DNA of 64,000 nt from Bacteroidales bacterium (GTDB taxonomy: Bacteria; Bacteroidota; Bacteroidia; Bacteroidales; UBA10428). The notes beneath the pieces were generated by a model. That model saw only the letters and a program-made list of their open reading frames with translations, ran no database searches and was not told the origin of the DNA. The position numbers and the translations under genes are program-made. The DNA lies in assembly GCA_016930375.1 (NCBI GenBank), contig JAFGGU010000071.1, positions 62,001 to 126,000 of the forward strand, in the 5' to 3' direction. This document shows positions 47,313 to 55,757 of this stretch, piece by piece (position 1 is the stretch's first letter; every line of letters begins with the position of its first letter).

Positions 47313-47320
47313 CAAAAATA
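47313..47320 (-). promoter_or_regulatory. Candidate -7 element for the beta-helix/EEP operon
   Basis: TATTTTTG on the minus strand, 75 bp before the ATG at 47238; the nearest TTG upstream is 22 bp away. Confidence 0.4.
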
Positions 47321-47424
47321 ATGGAATATTCGTACACATTTGCAATACATTATTTTTCATCATTTAGTAAATGCATATAGTTGACATGGTGGTTTTTACA
47401 TTGAACTGAGAAATCCCTAGCCCG

Positions 47425-47925
47425 ATGGAAATTGTACCGGCAAAACCGACCGACCTCATAGAAATACTTTATTTATTGAAAGTTTGTATCCTCGATATGA
47501 ACAAAAAGGGCCTCAGGCATTGGAACAGTGCCTTCCCCGGGTCCGAGAAAATACAGGAAGATCTTGATTGTGGTTCTATTTACCTTGTAAAAGACAAAGG
47601 TGTATGCAAGGGTATGGTAACCCTGAATAAAACCGAACCCGACGATTATAAAGAAGTTGCCTTCCCGTCAGACACCCATAAACCCTTGTACCTGCAGAAC
47701 ATGGCAGTGCATCCGAATTGGCAGGGTCAGGGAATCGCAAAAATGATGGTTGATTTTGCGCAGAAAATTGCCAAAGAAAAGGGATTTGATTCAATCCGGC
47801 TGGACGTATTTCAACCGAGCGCAGGCGCAAGACAATTATATGAAAAACAGAACTTTAAGGAAGTGGCCTCTTTTCTTTCCGCCTATCAGAAGATACCTTT
47901 TGTTTGTTATGAGAAACAATTATAA
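47425..47925 (+). CDS. GNAT-family N-acetyltransferase
   Basis: A 166-residue acetyltransferase. LYLQNMAVHPNWQGQGIAKM contains the acetyl-CoA pyrophosphate-binding Q/RxxGxG/A loop, and IRLDVFQPSAGARQLYEKQN the C-terminal alpha/beta part. Substrate not predictable. It stands alone; a 265-bp A/T-rich gap without any recognisable feature follows before the next gene. Confidence 0.87.
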   Translation: MEIVPAKPTDLIEILYLLKVCILDMNKKGLRHWNSAFPGSEKIQEDLDCGSIYLVKDKGVCKGMVTLNKTEPDDYKEVAFPSDTHKPLYLQNMAVHPNWQGQGIAKMMVDFAQKIAKEKGFDSIRLDVFQPSAGARQLYEKQNFKEVASFLSAYQKIPFVCYEKQL

Positions 47926-48190
47926 ATATTCATTTTCCGTGTATATGGAAATCCTTCCGCACTAGTTGTCCCGCCTGTACTTAAACTGTTAATATCTTTT
48001 TTACATTCAGCTGATGCATAAAGGCAATGTTGTATTATCATACTGATTTCTTATGTGTTAGAAAATAATACAATGAACGCTTTTAAATATTTATTAACAA
48101 TTGAAAAATAACTCTTTCATTTTTTCTCACACATCATTAATCTTGCATAGTTATTGTATTCGTAATCGCTAAAAATCATTAAACCAACCG

Positions 48191-50215
48191 ATGAAACATA
48201 ACGGGAATAATGGTTCACGATCAAGAAAAAACGGCCAGGCGCAAAACGGATCGTTGGGACCAGTTGAAAACCTAGAACATTATCTGCAACCCGACTGGTG
48301 GAGGAGGATCTTTAATTCGATGTATCTCAAAACCGATGCCGATGTGGTTGAAGACATGCAGATCACTCACAAAGAGGTAAACCTGTTTACGGAGATATTG
48401 GGACTTGAAAAGAACATGGTGATACTCGATTTAGCCTGTGGACAGGGAAGGCACTCCCTTGAACTCGCCCGCAGGGGATTCAAAAATGTAAACGGGCTTG
48501 ATCGTTCACATTATCTTATCAGAAAAGCCAAGAATATTAATACTACTGAGCAACTAAATGCAAATTTTAAAGAGGGAGATGCGCGTAAACTTCCTTATCC
48601 AGCAGATACTTTTGATATTGTCCTGATGCTTGGAAATAGTTTTGGTTATTTCGAAAGCACCGATGACGACTTAAAAATTCTGAAAGAAGTTTTCAGGGTT
48701 TTAAAACCATTCGGTAAATTTCTTATTGATGTCGCTGATGGTAATTATCTGCGCGATAATTATAGTCCGCGAAGCTGGGAATGGATAGATCCCAAACATT
48801 TTGTATGCCGTGAACGTTCACTGGCCTCGGATAATCAGCGTCTGATATCTCGCGAAGTTATAACCAATATCAATAAAGGAGTTGTTCTGGACCAGTTTTA
48901 TGCTGAAAGGTTATACGATAAGGATTCGTTACAAAATATGTTCAACAAAACGGGATATAAAAACGTTTCCTTTCACGGTAATCTTGAAACCGATTCAAAG
49001 AGGAACCAGGATCTGGGCATGATGGAAAGGCGTATTATTGTTACTACCCAGGCATCCAAGGAATGGACTCCCGTAAAGGTAAAAAAATCTGAACTAAAGA
49101 ATGTAACCGTACTTTTAGGTGACCCTGAGAAACCCGATCTTGTAAAACCTACCGGAGCTTTTGATGAAAATGACCTGGCTACCATACGGCACTTAAAAAT
49201 TGCCCTGGGCAGTCTCCATGAGTACAAATTCACGTATCTATTTAACCACAGTTCGTTACTGAATGATCTGCAAAGGCTTAAACCACGTACTGATTTCGTC
49301 TTAAATCTTTGTGATGAAGGTTTTATCAATGATCCCCGGAAGGAATTACATATCCCTGCCCTGCTTGAACTTCTGAATATACCTTATACAGGTGCCAATC
49401 CGCAAGGTTTGGCCTATTGCTATGATAAATCACTCGTGCGGGGTATTGCCCGGGAAATGGGAATACCTGTGGCGGATGCTGTATTCATTAATCCTGAAGA
49501 TAATGTTTTTGAGATGAATATTGATTTTCCGGTAATTGCCAAACCCAATTACGGTGACAGCAGTATTGCAATAACAGCAGAAAATGTTTGCTATAACTAT
49601 GAAACCTTGAATGATGCCATCATTCGAATCCGGGAAAAAGTTGGTTTTGATAAACCTATTGTTATTGAGGAATTCTTGCCTGGTAAGGAAATCACCGTCG
49701 GTATTATTGGCAATCCGCCTGAATCCTATACCATTTTGCCTTTTGCAGAAGAGGACTATTCAGCTCTTCCGGATGAATTGCCGAAAATTTGCGGTTATGA
49801 GGCCAAATGGCTTGAAAATACTCCTTATTTTAAGCTTCTGAAATCAATACCTGCCGATCTTCCCGAGGAAACCGAAAAAATACTTACGGAACAGTGCCTG
49901 AAGTTATTTGAACGGTTAAACTGCAGGGATTACGCCAGATTCGACTGGAGGTTCGATCAACAGGGCGTCCCGAAGCTTCTTGAGGTCAATCCCAATCCGG
50001 GCTGGTGCTGGGATGGTCACCTGGCCAAGATGGCAACCATCAAAGGTATGGAATATGCGGAAATGCTGCGTTTCATTTTACAGACTGCTGAACAAAGGTT
50101 CAGCAACAATGGAAACGGCAACGGAAATGGGAACGGACATGGGAACGGAAACGGTCTGCTTAAAGAAGATATGCAGCATTTCGAATCGATAGAACTGGAT
50201 CAGATGATGAATTAG
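48191..50215 (+). CDS. SAM-dependent methyltransferase fused to a D-Ala-D-Ala ligase-like ATP-grasp enzyme
   Basis: A 674-residue two-enzyme fusion. Residues about 40-290 are a class I methyltransferase (motif I VILDLACGQGRHSLELARRG, with DLACGQG at 80-86). Residues about 300-640 are an ATP-grasp ligase of the D-Ala-D-Ala type (TGANPQGLAYCYDKSLVRGI, VIAKPNYGDSSIAI, VIEEFLPGKEITVGIIG, and the Mg site FDWRFDQQGVPKLLEVNPNP). Both ends are Asn-Gly rich: HNGNNGSRSRKNGQAQNG at the N-terminus and GNGNGNGNGHGNGNG near 644-658. A peptide- or amino-acid-ligating enzyme that also methylates is the simplest reading; the product is unknown. It lies among unrelated genes with no biosynthetic cluster. Confidence 0.85.
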   Translation: MKHNGNNGSRSRKNGQAQNGSLGPVENLEHYLQPDWWRRIFNSMYLKTDADVVEDMQITHKEVNLFTEILGLEKNMVILDLACGQGRHSLELARRGFKNVNGLDRSHYLIRKAKNINTTEQLNANFKEGDARKLPYPADTFDIVLMLGNSFGYFESTDDDLKILKEVFRVLKPFGKFLIDVADGNYLRDNYSPRSWEWIDPKHFVCRERSLASDNQRLISREVITNINKGVVLDQFYAERLYDKDSLQNMFNKTGYKNVSFHGNLETDSKRNQDLGMMERRIIVTTQASKEWTPVKVKKSELKNVTVLLGDPEKPDLVKPTGAFDENDLATIRHLKIALGSLHEYKFTYLFNHSSLLNDLQRLKPRTDFVLNLCDEGFINDPRKELHIPALLELLNIPYTGANPQGLAYCYDKSLVRGIAREMGIPVADAVFINPEDNVFEMNIDFPVIAKPNYGDSSIAITAENVCYNYETLNDAIIRIREKVGFDKPIVIEEFLPGKEITVGIIGNPPESYTILPFAEEDYSALPDELPKICGYEAKWLENTPYFKLLKSIPADLPEETEKILTEQCLKLFERLNCRDYARFDWRFDQQGVPKLLEVNPNPGWCWDGHLAKMATIKGMEYAEMLRFILQTAEQRFSNNGNGNGNGNGHGNGNGLLKEDMQHFESIELDQMMN

Positions 50216-50356
50216 CTTTATAGCAGTTTAGCGGTTTAGAGGGTTAGGTTATAGGGATTTAGGGCAGTTTTGCAGTCTTGTAGTCATACAACAATCACAA
50301 CAATCACAACAATCACAACAATCACAACAATTACAACAATTACAACCTACAACCTA
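50216..50356. repeat. Short-period repeats (TTTAGNGG and ACAATCACA) between convergent genes
   Basis: Degenerate 7-8-base units (GTTTAGCG, GTTTAGAG, GTTAGGTT) run from 50226 to 50267, then about six copies of the 9-mer ACAATCACA/ACAATTACA fill 50289-50345. They occupy the whole space between two convergent genes. No spacers are present, so this is not a CRISPR. Confidence 0.8.
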
Positions 50357-51370
50357 AAAAATATTACTCCACTCCTTCGCCTTCCTCTTTTCCCAGGCCC
50401 CGCTGTGATAAACAAAGCTGGCGATCAGGGGCAAGACGGTAGTGGCCTCGGCGTATACCATTTGTTCATACTTGGTATCCACTTTCCCCCAGGATGAAGC
50501 TTCCTGCAAGGTTGAAGAGGAACAGGCGCCGTCACGCGGATCAGCTACAGTGATCTGTATGGCGTATTTATGCATTGGAACCGATTTGCCCAGGATTTCA
50601 GCGCATACGACAGTATCCTGCGCGAAATTCTTGGGTACTCCACCGCCAATCATAAACAAACCTGAAGTCTCAGCCTGCATTTTGATCATGGTAAGTTCCC
50701 TGAAATCGCGCACCGAATCGATGGTTACATGCTTATCCGGATTTTCCCACTGGTGTTTGACCAGTCCGAATCCGGCGCTGCTGTCAGAAAAAGCCGGGCA
50801 AAAAATGGGGACATTGTTTTCATAACAGGTCTGCACCAGCGAATCCTTTTTCACTGAATGGGCCACCAGGTATTTTCCCAACTCCTGGATGAACTCGCGT
50901 GATGAATAAGGCCTTGGTTCTAGTGAATCAGCCACCGCCTTGATGGTGTTATCGCAAACCTGGAGATCATCTTCATCAATGAAGGTATCATAAATCCTGT
51001 CGATGTAATACTCTCTCAGCTTCTTGTCGGGAACGTCCGTACGGCCTACATAATGCTTGAAACCAATGGCTTCAAAAAAATCCATATCAATGATGCTGGC
51101 GCCGGTAGCTACAATAACATCAATCATATTGTGCTTTACCATGTCCACATAAACCTGCATGCATCCCCCTGCGCTTGTACTTCCCGCCAATGTCAGGATG
51201 TTGGTGCATTCCCTGTCCCTTACCATCTTTAATAGCATATCGGCGGCATTGGCTGTATCACGCGATGAAAACGACATTTTTTTCATCGATTCAATAATCG
51301 GGGTGGCATCGAAGGATTTGATATCAATATGTTCGATGGTTTCCTTTAATAATTCCCTTTTAGCTGTCAT
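50354..51370 (-). CDS. Deoxyhypusine synthase-like protein
   Basis: A 338-residue member of the deoxyhypusine synthase family. The NAD-binding part has TLAGSTSAGGCMQVYVDMVK and VIVATGASIIDMD, and MIGGGVPKNFAQDT is typical of the family. The catalytic lysine of the human enzyme (in SWGK) is conserved here at Lys296 (ASSWGKV). Bacteria lack eIF5A, so the true reaction is probably transfer of an aminobutyl group from spermidine to a small amine, as in homospermidine formation, but this is inference. It has a consensus promoter at 51426-51455 and is transcribed alone. Confidence 0.88.
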   Translation of the reverse strand: MTAKRELLKETIEHIDIKSFDATPIIESMKKMSFSSRDTANAADMLLKMVRDRECTNILTLAGSTSAGGCMQVYVDMVKHNMIDVIVATGASIIDMDFFEAIGFKHYVGRTDVPDKKLREYYIDRIYDTFIDEDDLQVCDNTIKAVADSLEPRPYSSREFIQELGKYLVAHSVKKDSLVQTCYENNVPIFCPAFSDSSAGFGLVKHQWENPDKHVTIDSVRDFRELTMIKMQAETSGLFMIGGGVPKNFAQDTVVCAEILGKSVPMHKYAIQITVADPRDGACSSSTLQEASSWGKVDTKYEQMVYAEATTVLPLIASFVYHSGAWEKRKAKEWSNIF

Positions 51371-51425
51371 TTTAGGTAAATTACGAATTGATTATCATAC
51401 AAATAAATTGGATTTTCCAACCGGA

Positions 51426-51455
51426 CAAATATATAAACTTCACTAGTATTTCAAA
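51426..51455 (-). promoter_or_regulatory. Promoter of the deoxyhypusine synthase-like gene
   Basis: On the minus strand TTTG (51455-51452), an 18-bp spacer and TATATTTG (51433-51426), 56 bp before the start codon. Full match to the Bacteroidota consensus. Confidence 0.65.
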
Positions 51456-51490
51456 GTTTATGGGAGTAAATTTTGAAGAATATTTTAAGC

Positions 51491-51545
51491 TGCAGGATGC
51501 AAGCTTTAGGCTATAGGCTGTAGGCTGTAGGCTATAGTCTGCATC
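51491..51545. repeat. AGGCTGT/AGGCTAT heptamer repeat
   Basis: Four tandem heptamers (AGGCTAT, AGGCTGT, AGGCTGT, AGGCTAT; 51508-51535) are flanked by GGATGCA on the left and TGCATCTT on the right, which can pair. It lies in the divergent promoter region of the synthase-like gene and a small hypothetical gene. Confidence 0.7.
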
Positions 51546-51567
51546 TTCGTACACAGTTTAAAACTTT

Positions 51568-51600
51568 TTTGTCAGAACCACTAAAAATATATTACTTTTG
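51568..51600 (+). promoter_or_regulatory. Promoter of the small hypothetical gene
   Basis: TTTG (51568-51571), a 21-bp spacer and TACTTTTG (51593-51600). The predicted transcription start is about 19 bases before ATG 51626, which rules out the TTG at 51569 as a start codon. Confidence 0.45.
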
Positions 51601-51625
51601 CGTCTGCTACCACAAAACCGACAAT

Positions 51626-51817
51626 ATGTATAAGTGCAAGTGTATTAAGAAGTTCGACGATCCACAGGTCAAATTTAATGAAAACTATTTCTATGATTTC
51701 GAGTATATTCCCACCATGGCTGAATATCCGCCTTCCTACAGGGTATACCACGATGATCTGAGCCGATTCAGAAGTTTCACACTAATCGAGTTCAAGCAGT
51801 ATTTTCAGAAATATTAA
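51626..51817 (+). CDS. Small hypothetical protein, 63 residues
   Basis: I do not recognise a family. From ATG 51626 the protein reads MYKCKCIKKFDDPQVKFNEN and continues with an aromatic- and acid-rich sequence (YFYDFEYIPTMAEYPPSYRV, then HDDLSRFRSFTLIEFKQYF). It has no signal peptide or membrane segment; the CKC near the N-terminus could bind metal. A good promoter precedes it and codon use looks coding. It may be a small conserved Bacteroidota protein of the type often found beside restriction or phage loci, but nothing here shows that. Confidence 0.5.
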   Translation: MYKCKCIKKFDDPQVKFNENYFYDFEYIPTMAEYPPSYRVYHDDLSRFRSFTLIEFKQYFQKY

Positions 51818-51844
51818 TCGACCTGTTCATTTGAATGACAGATC

Positions 51845-52072
51845 AGATCATTTTCAATTTCTTTTCTGCATATACCGTGATGCTATAAATGCCCGTACCT
51901 GACCTTTTAAATTCAGACAATTCAGACGGATCCAGATAATTCAATAAAATTTCATCAGGGACAGGCGTTAAACACAACCGGCATACATTTCTGCAGCCTG
52001 TTGGATCCCTGCCGGGAGATTTCCGGCGAGAATTGCATTAAATAGCTTTTCAGCGATATCACAATAGTCCAT
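51845..52072 (-). pseudogene. Decayed arsM (arsenite methyltransferase) fragment
   Basis: Two stretches of the minus strand encode pieces of the C-terminal third of ArsM. One reads AILAGNLPAGIQQAAEMYAG then CV and a stop (about 51965-52040), matching GELPLQIQQDAEMYAGCV of the intact arsM nearby. The second reads PDEILLNYLDPSELSEFKRS, then GTGIYSITVYAEKKL (about 51845-51955), matching VPTDILAKYVGEAEMETYKK and GIYSATVSAAK. About 35 codons between them are missing and the frame is broken. The N-terminal two thirds are gone. The copy is divergent from the intact gene, so it is a remnant of a second arsM. Confidence 0.75.
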
Positions 52073-52178
52073 GGTCGACAGAAAAACCCAGACATCCGGC
52101 TTCGTCTGGTTAATTTAATTTAATTAGGCTAAATTTACATAACATATTATTACTAAAGTATTGGAACAAAGAACAGGA

Positions 52179-52850
52179 ATGTTGATTCAGAAAAGCAAAA
52201 AAGATTTTATTTGCATTCAATGCATGTTGGTTGTTATTGCTTTTATTTTGTTAGCATTTTTAAACGGATGCAACGATGAGCCTGTGCTGAACGATAATAA
52301 TCCGCCTGAAGAAGATATAATATTGGACGTCCTTTTTGCCGATGCTGAAGAATTCAAATACATCCATCCGGGATATGCCGAAGGTAATTCAGGAGCGCCC
52401 TGGGGTTTTGAACACCTGGGAATTGACCTCATAACCGCCATAAACGGGGCTCAGGTTCTCGCACCGGCCAGTGGAATGGTCGAAGAAGTGAACATTTATA
52501 TGAATCCACGTAATAATCAATGGCAGGTGAACGTCCGGGTTGTGTATAACCAAAAATATATTTACCACGTCCTGTTTGAACCAAGGGCACCTTCGGAGGA
52601 AGAAATTGCTTTACAATATGCTGCTATTCCGGTTTCCATTGGACAAAAAGTGACACAGGGAGACCTTCTTGGCAAAATACTAGACCTTTCGCACGGTGAT
52701 CTGAGCGGAGGTGAGGCTGGTATTCACTTCGACCTACGTGAAAACGAAGTACTTGTGTGCCCCGGATATTACTTAAATCCGGAGGCGCTTGAAAAAATGC
52801 TAACCTTGCTGTGGGCAATGTACCCTGATGCAAAAATTTGTTATCCATGA
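52179..52850 (+). CDS. M23-peptidase-like lipoprotein, probably inactive
   Basis: A 223-residue lipoprotein (lipobox AFLNGC, Cys31) from ATG 52179; a TTG at 52161 is less likely. The fold of LytM/M23 endopeptidases is visible: HLGIDLITAINGAQVLAPAS, then GMVEEV, a middle strand region VNVRVVYNQKYIYHVLFEP and AGIHFDLRENEVLVCPGYYL at the end. The M23 zinc ligands are H-x(n)-D and HxH; here HLGID provides H and D and IHFDL has a single His, so the second motif is degraded and activity is doubtful. It is the only plus-strand gene before prfC in the arsenic island. Confidence 0.65.
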   Translation: MLIQKSKKDFICIQCMLVVIAFILLAFLNGCNDEPVLNDNNPPEEDIILDVLFADAEEFKYIHPGYAEGNSGAPWGFEHLGIDLITAINGAQVLAPASGMVEEVNIYMNPRNNQWQVNVRVVYNQKYIYHVLFEPRAPSEEEIALQYAAIPVSIGQKVTQGDLLGKILDLSHGDLSGGEAGIHFDLRENEVLVCPGYYLNPEALEKMLTLLWAMYPDAKICYP

Positions 52851-52917
52851 AAACGGACGGCATGTCATCAATCTCAGGATGATTAATAATGGTCCAGAAG
52901 GAAAAAGTATCGGGCAA

Positions 52918-53724
52918 TTAAGCTTTGGCAGCACTTACCGTTGCACTATAAATTCCAAAATCATTTTTTTTATAAGTCTCCATTTCCGCTTCGCCAACGT
53001 ATTTAGCCAGGATGTCAGTAGGAACTGATATTTTATGCTCTTTATGGACCGTAATGTTCTTAAAACCCTGCTTATTCATTATTTCAAGATAATCATCAAT
53101 TTTTATGGCGCCTGATACACAACCGGCATACATCTCAGCATCTTGCTGAATCTGAAGAGGTAATTCACCCCGAAGTACCACATCGGAAACCGAAAGGTGT
53201 CCTCCTGGCTTCAATACCCTGAATATTTCTTTGAAGGCCTTTTCCTTATCCGGCACAAGATTTAGTACGCAATTGCTAATGACCACATTAGCTGTATTGT
53301 CATCAACCGGAAGGTTTTCAATATCGCCCAATCGAAATTCAACATTGTCAAAATCAAGTTTTTTAGCATTTGAACGGGCTTTATCAATCATGGCCTCAGT
53401 CATGTCTATTCCGATTATCTTGCCTGATTCTCCTACCATAGCCCTTGCCACAAAACAGTCGTTTCCGGCACCGGAACCTAAATCAATTACTGTATCGCCA
53501 GGTCTTATTTTTGCCGATTCGGTTGGAATTCCACAACCCAATCCAAGATCAGCATCTGGATTATAGCCTTTTAGCGTACTATAATCATTACCAATAAAAG
53601 TAAATGAAGTATCACCACAACAGCCTGTACCGCATCCACAGGACGGCTGATCCGAGGCCGGATTTTGAAGGGCAATTTCACTGTATTTCTCTTTTACTAT
53701 AAGTTTTAATTCTTTCGGATTCAT
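52918..53724 (-). CDS. arsM: Arsenite S-adenosylmethionine methyltransferase
   Basis: A 268-residue ArsM. The start ATG 53724 gives MNPKELKLIVKEKYSEIA; the frame is open to 53772 but without similarity. The N-terminus has a Cys-rich arsenic-binding patch (Cys29, 31, 35, 36), and the three catalytic cysteines of the family are present at Cys64 (GLGCGIPT), Cys152 (NCVLNLVPD) and Cys202 (MYAGCVSGA), the last two 50 apart as in the algal enzyme. The SAM site is VIDLGSGAGND (79-89). It methylates arsenite to mono-, di- and trimethyl species. A 156-bp gap with GTCGAATT-type repeats separates it from arsC. Confidence 0.95.
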   Translation of the reverse strand: MNPKELKLIVKEKYSEIALQNPASDQPSCGCGTGCCGDTSFTFIGNDYSTLKGYNPDADLGLGCGIPTESAKIRPGDTVIDLGSGAGNDCFVARAMVGESGKIIGIDMTEAMIDKARSNAKKLDFDNVEFRLGDIENLPVDDNTANVVISNCVLNLVPDKEKAFKEIFRVLKPGGHLSVSDVVLRGELPLQIQQDAEMYAGCVSGAIKIDDYLEIMNKQGFKNITVHKEHKISVPTDILAKYVGEAEMETYKKNDFGIYSATVSAAKA

Positions 53725-53736
53725 AGAATATATTTT

Positions 53737-53880
53737 AAATTGTGATAATTCGGTAATGTGACAATTCGGCAATTCATCTTATATTGTACGTTTTGATGTG
53801 CCATAACATCAAATTCATTTTTCATGATTTTTTAATTTTATGGTGTGATCTAATCATTGTCGAATTGTCGAATCGTCGAA
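53737..53880. repeat. GTCGAATT octamer repeats in the arsM-arsC gap
   Basis: On the right side (53853-53880) GTCGAATT, GTCGAATC, GTCGAATC are tandem; on the left (53737-53772) GATAATTCGGTAATGTGACA and AATTCGGCAATTC read as the reverse complement of the same word. The arms flank an A/T-rich centre and could form a long hairpin. Confidence 0.65.
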
Positions 53881-54309
53881 TCAACTAATTTTCAAATTAT
53901 TTAAATAAAATTCATAAAACTTCGATCTTATTTCATCCCTCACTCTTCGAAACTCGCTCCAGATGAATTCATCAGTTCCGGTTGCATGCGAAGGATCCTC
54001 AAAGCCCATATGCAACCGGTTTTTTACCTTGCCGAAAAAAGCCGGACAGGTTTCGTTAGCGTGGTCGCACACGGTAATCACATAATCCCACTCCTCCTGC
54101 AGGTATTGATCCACCATTTTCGGAGTATGGCGGCTAATATCAATACCAATCTCCTGCATCACTTTCACCGCTTTATGATTGACTTGTTTAGCAGGTTCTG
54201 TTCCAGCGGAGTGAACCTCAATATTCTTATTAAACGATTGCATGAAACCGTGCGCCATCTGTGAACGACAGCTGTTGCCCGTGCAAAGAATCAATATTTT
54301 CATTTTCAT
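53881..54309 (-). CDS. arsC: Arsenate reductase, thioredoxin-coupled (LMW-PTP type)
   Basis: A 142-residue low-molecular-weight-phosphatase-like reductase. The P-loop CTGNSCR (Cys9 to Arg15) contains the nucleophile Cys9, and Cys81 and Cys88 (VCDHANETCP) form the redox cascade, at the same spacing as Cys10/82/89 of the S. aureus plasmid enzyme. It reduces arsenate to arsenite with thioredoxin, feeding Acr3 and ArsM. It is 18 bp downstream of the Acr3 gene; a second ATG at 54303 is also usable. Confidence 0.96.
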   Translation of the reverse strand: MKMKILILCTGNSCRSQMAHGFMQSFNKNIEVHSAGTEPAKQVNHKAVKVMQEIGIDISRHTPKMVDQYLQEEWDYVITVCDHANETCPAFFGKVKNRLHMGFEDPSHATGTDEFIWSEFRRVRDEIRSKFYEFYLNNLKIS

Positions 54310-54327
54310 ATTTAATCCTCCTGAGAA

Positions 54328-55389
54328 TTATGATTGTGAATGAATACCGGAAATAAAATACTTTTTCTTAAACCTCAGCGCGACATTTACCAATAAAATA
54401 AGCACAGGCACCTCGACCAACGGTCCGATAACAGTGGCAAAAGCAACCTGTGAATTAATACCGAAAACGGAAATGCCAACAGCAATTGCCAGTTCGAAAT
54501 CGTTGCTTCCGGCAGTGAATGCGAGCGTGGTTGATTTTTCATAGCTTTCACCCATCCATTTGGCAATGAAAAAGGTGGTGAAAAACATCATGGCAAAGTA
54601 GATGGTATAAGGAATGGCAACCCGGATAACATCCATGGGTAATTCAATTATTTTTTCACCTTTGAGGGAGAACATTACAAATATAGTGAACAACAGCGCT
54701 ATTGGGGTTAGCCAGGAGACCCTGGGTATAAAACTGGAAAAGAACCATTCACTTCCTTTCCACTGACGTAAAAGAAAATTGGTAATCAGTCCTGCCGCAA
54801 AGGGAATCCCCAGATAGATCAACACAGTTATTGCAATCTCAGATATAGAAACATCAACGGCAGATCCTTTCAGGCCAAACAGTGGTGGTAGGAAAGTTAT
54901 GAATACGTAAGCATACACCGAATACAGAAATACCTGGAAAAGCGCATTAAAAGCAACCAGACCGGCTGCAAGTTCAGTATCACCCTTAGCAAGGTCGTTC
55001 CAAACCAAAACCATGGCAATGCAGCGGGCCAATCCGACAAGAATAACACCTACCATGAGGCCGGGATGATTATGAAGGAAAATAATGGCCAGAAAGAACA
55101 TGACCAATGGGCCGATGATCCAGTTTTGAATCAGTGATAAACCCAATAGCCTGAGGTTTTTGAAAACCAACGGCAGTTTTTCGTATTTTACCTTGGCCAA
55201 AGGCGGATACATCATCAGGATAAGACCAATGGCAATGGGAATATTCGTTGTACCTGAGCTTAATGAATCCCAGAATCCCGAAATTCCGGGAGCAAAATAA
55301 CCGATGATTACCCCGGCAAACATCACAAGGAATATCCACAAGGTGAGATAGCGATCGAAAAATGACAATTTTTTAACAGTATTTTCCAT
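54328..55389 (-). CDS. acr3: Arsenite efflux permease, ACR3 family
   Basis: A 353-residue inner-membrane carrier with ten predicted helices. The two residues essential in characterised ACR3 proteins are conserved: Cys123 in [13 protein letters not shown] and Glu326 in [13 protein letters not shown]. It expels arsenite using the proton gradient. It lies between arsR (15 bp upstream) and arsC (18 bp downstream), giving the order arsR-acr3-arsC-arsM in one transcription unit. Confidence 0.96.
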   Translation of the reverse strand: MENTVKKLSFFDRYLTLWIFLVMFAGVIIGYFAPGISGFWDSLSSGTTNIPIAIGLILMMYPPLAKVKYEKLPLVFKNLRLLGLSLIQNWIIGPLVMFFLAIIFLHNHPGLMVGVILVGLARCIAMVLVWNDLAKGDTELAAGLVAFNALFQVFLYSVYAYVFITFLPPLFGLKGSAVDVSISEIAITVLIYLGIPFAAGLITNFLLRQWKGSEWFFSSFIPRVSWLTPIALLFTIFVMFSLKGEKIIELPMDVIRVAIPYTIYFAMMFFTTFFIAKWMGESYEKSTTLAFTAGSNDFELAIAVGISVFGINSQVAFATVIGPLVEVPVLILLVNVALRFKKKYFISGIHSQS

Positions 55390-55404
55390 GGGACGGTGTT
55401 TAAA

Positions 55405-55737
55405 TTATTTACAACATATTGCTTCCGAAGCGATTATATTGTCGAAAAATTCCGATGATAAGCTTCTGAATTCTTTTATTTTTGAAAGATTGAGACAATA
55501 GCATGTTTTCACCCCTTCGATTGTACCCACAATTAAACTGGCATCTTTCAGCTCCTTGAGGTGCTGACTTACCGTGGTCCTGCTAAGCGGCAATTCATCT
55601 GAGAAATCGCCTGTAATGCAGGTTCTGGTTTCCGCCAGGTACTTTAATATGGCCAATCGTGCCGGGTGCGCCAATGCTTTAAACAATTCAGCCCTGGTCT
55701 GCAGATCGGTATCAAATAGTTCTGTTTTTGCGTACAT
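55405..55737 (-). CDS. arsR: ArsR-family metalloregulator (first)
   Basis: A 110-residue winged-helix repressor. The recognition helix is DELPLSRTTVSQHLKELKDA, after the dimerisation helix AELFKALAHPARLAILKYLA. Possible metal-binding cysteines are Cys40 (TCITG), the TCYC pair in the wing and the terminal CC. The ATG at 55737 avoids overlap with the IscA-like gene; an upstream ATG at 55770 overlaps it by 13 bp. It is the second gene of the operon controlled by the operators at 56071-56112 and should release them when arsenite binds. Confidence 0.92.
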   Translation of the reverse strand: MYAKTELFDTDLQTRAELFKALAHPARLAILKYLAETRTCITGDFSDELPLSRTTVSQHLKELKDASLIVGTIEGVKTCYCLNLSKIKEFRSLSSEFFDNIIASEAICCK

Positions 55738-55757
55738 TTTTAATGAATTAGTTATGT

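Noticed and set aside
50289-50345. Possible CRISPR array
   Set aside because: The 9-bp units are directly tandem with no spacers, and no cas genes are near.
52179-52850. Active lysostaphin-type peptidase
   Set aside because: The second zinc motif HxH is reduced to a single His (IHFDL), so I list it as M23-like and probably inactive.
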